Origin: an uncultured Coriobacteriaceae bacterium
GTDB taxonomy: Bacteria; Actinomycetota; Coriobacteriia; Coriobacteriales; Eggerthellaceae
Assembly: GCA_902781245.1 (NCBI GenBank)
Contig: CACZIP010000142.1
Coordinates: 1-5,789 of the forward strand
Direction of reading: 5' to 3'
Length of the DNA: 5,789 nucleotides
This document shows, piece after piece, positions 5,451-5,789 of the stretch (within the stretch, counting starts at the first letter, position 1; each line of letters opens with the position of its first letter). The notes under the pieces were generated by a model that was not told the origin of the DNA, made no database searches, and saw only the letters and a list, made by a program, of their open reading frames with translations. The position numbers and the translations under genes were made by a program.

Positions 5451-5789
5451 GTGGCAGATTTGGAAGACAGAATGAACGCGCTTGAGGAGAAGGTGCTCGA
5501 GTGCATCGTGGCACGGGGGATGGCCAATCCTCTGCAGCCCGTGCTTCTCATGGTTTCGGGCGGGTCCGATTCGACGGCGCTCGCATACTTGGTGCACGCT
5601 TTGCATGAGCGAGAGGAAATCGGACCTCTTGCGATGCTGCATGTCAACCACACGCTGCGGGGCACCGATGCGGAAACCGACGCCCGTTTCGTCGAGCAAT
5701 TGGCAAGCAAGCTCGACATACCGCTCACGCTCACGGTCGTGGATGTCGGAGGCATCGCGGAATCGGAGCGGGCAAACGTCGAGGCCGTT
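5451..5789 (+). CDS. tilS: tRNA(Ile)-lysidine synthase, N-terminal part (3' end outside window)
   Basis: The 113 codons visible from GTG 5451 encode the start of TilS, the ATP-dependent ligase that attaches lysine to C34 of tRNA-Ile(CAU) so that it reads AUA. The PP-loop ATP-binding motif SGGSDSTAL begins at residue 36 after the hydrophobic strand VLLMV. It is followed by the N-type ATPase core pattern LHVNHTLRGTDAETDARFVEQLASKLDIPL, where HVNHxLRG is characteristic of TilS. The roughly 30-residue leader before the first strand is helical and plausible for the family. The frame has no stop to the window edge. The nearest upstream stop in this frame is TAG 5400-5402, so ATG 5430 and ATG 5472 remain alternative starts. 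It is transcribed divergently from the glycosylase-epimerase fusion. In many Gram-positive bacteria tilS is followed by hpt and ftsH, which cannot be seen here. Confidence 0.92.
   Translation, partial: MADLEDRMNALEEKVLECIVARGMANPLQPVLLMVSGGSDSTALAYLVHALHEREEIGPLAMLHVNHTLRGTDAETDARFVEQLASKLDIPLTLTVVDVGGIAESERANVEAV

Noticed and set aside
5309..5755. N-terminal extension of the fusion gene across the intergenic region and tilS
   Set aside because: It lies antisense to the clear PP-loop coding sequence of tilS, is Ser/Arg-rich without a domain, and the ribosome binding site supports 5296.

Overview
The window looks like a chromosomal housekeeping stretch from a moderately GC-rich actinobacterium. 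Two things point to the Coriobacteriia (Eggerthella/Slackia-like gut lineages). One is the lysA-hom gene pair, a classical actinobacterial arrangement. The other is a GGGACAGTCCC-centred intergenic palindrome of a kind I recall from such genomes. The taxonomic call is an inference from gene order and protein style; no marker gene settles it.

Layout. The left end (1-1610, + strand) carries the 3' end of diaminopimelate decarboxylase (lysA) and a complete homoserine dehydrogenase (hom). These are two aspartate-family enzymes, one making lysine and one committing carbon to threonine and methionine. A strong hairpin terminator follows hom. A HAD-superfamily phosphatase-like gene (1674-2333, +) starts only 13 bases after that terminator. 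Its stop codon forms the first three bases of a perfect 29-base palindrome, and a second hairpin then separates it from the convergent gene.

The centre holds a small four-helix membrane protein of the PF04020 (YvlD / 'phage holin 4_2') family on the - strand (2429-2797). It is divergently paired with a + strand RlmD/RumA-type 23S rRNA m5U methyltransferase (2898-4094). The methyltransferase has the four cluster-ligand cysteines but no N-terminal TRAM domain.

The right part is the most unusual. A single uninterrupted - strand gene (4070-5296, 408 aa) joins an N-terminal hypoxanthine-DNA (deoxyinosine) glycosylase domain to a C-terminal NAD(P)HX epimerase (YjeF_N) domain. It overlaps the end of the methyltransferase gene by 25 bases in convergent orientation. 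A divergent region of about 150 bases separates it from the 5' part of tilS (tRNA-Ile lysidine synthase, + strand), which runs off the window.

Beyond the lysA-hom pair there is no single pathway here. The right half is loosely themed on nucleic-acid modification and on repair of damaged nucleotides and cofactors. No CRISPR array, tRNA, rRNA, insertion sequence or prophage gene was seen.
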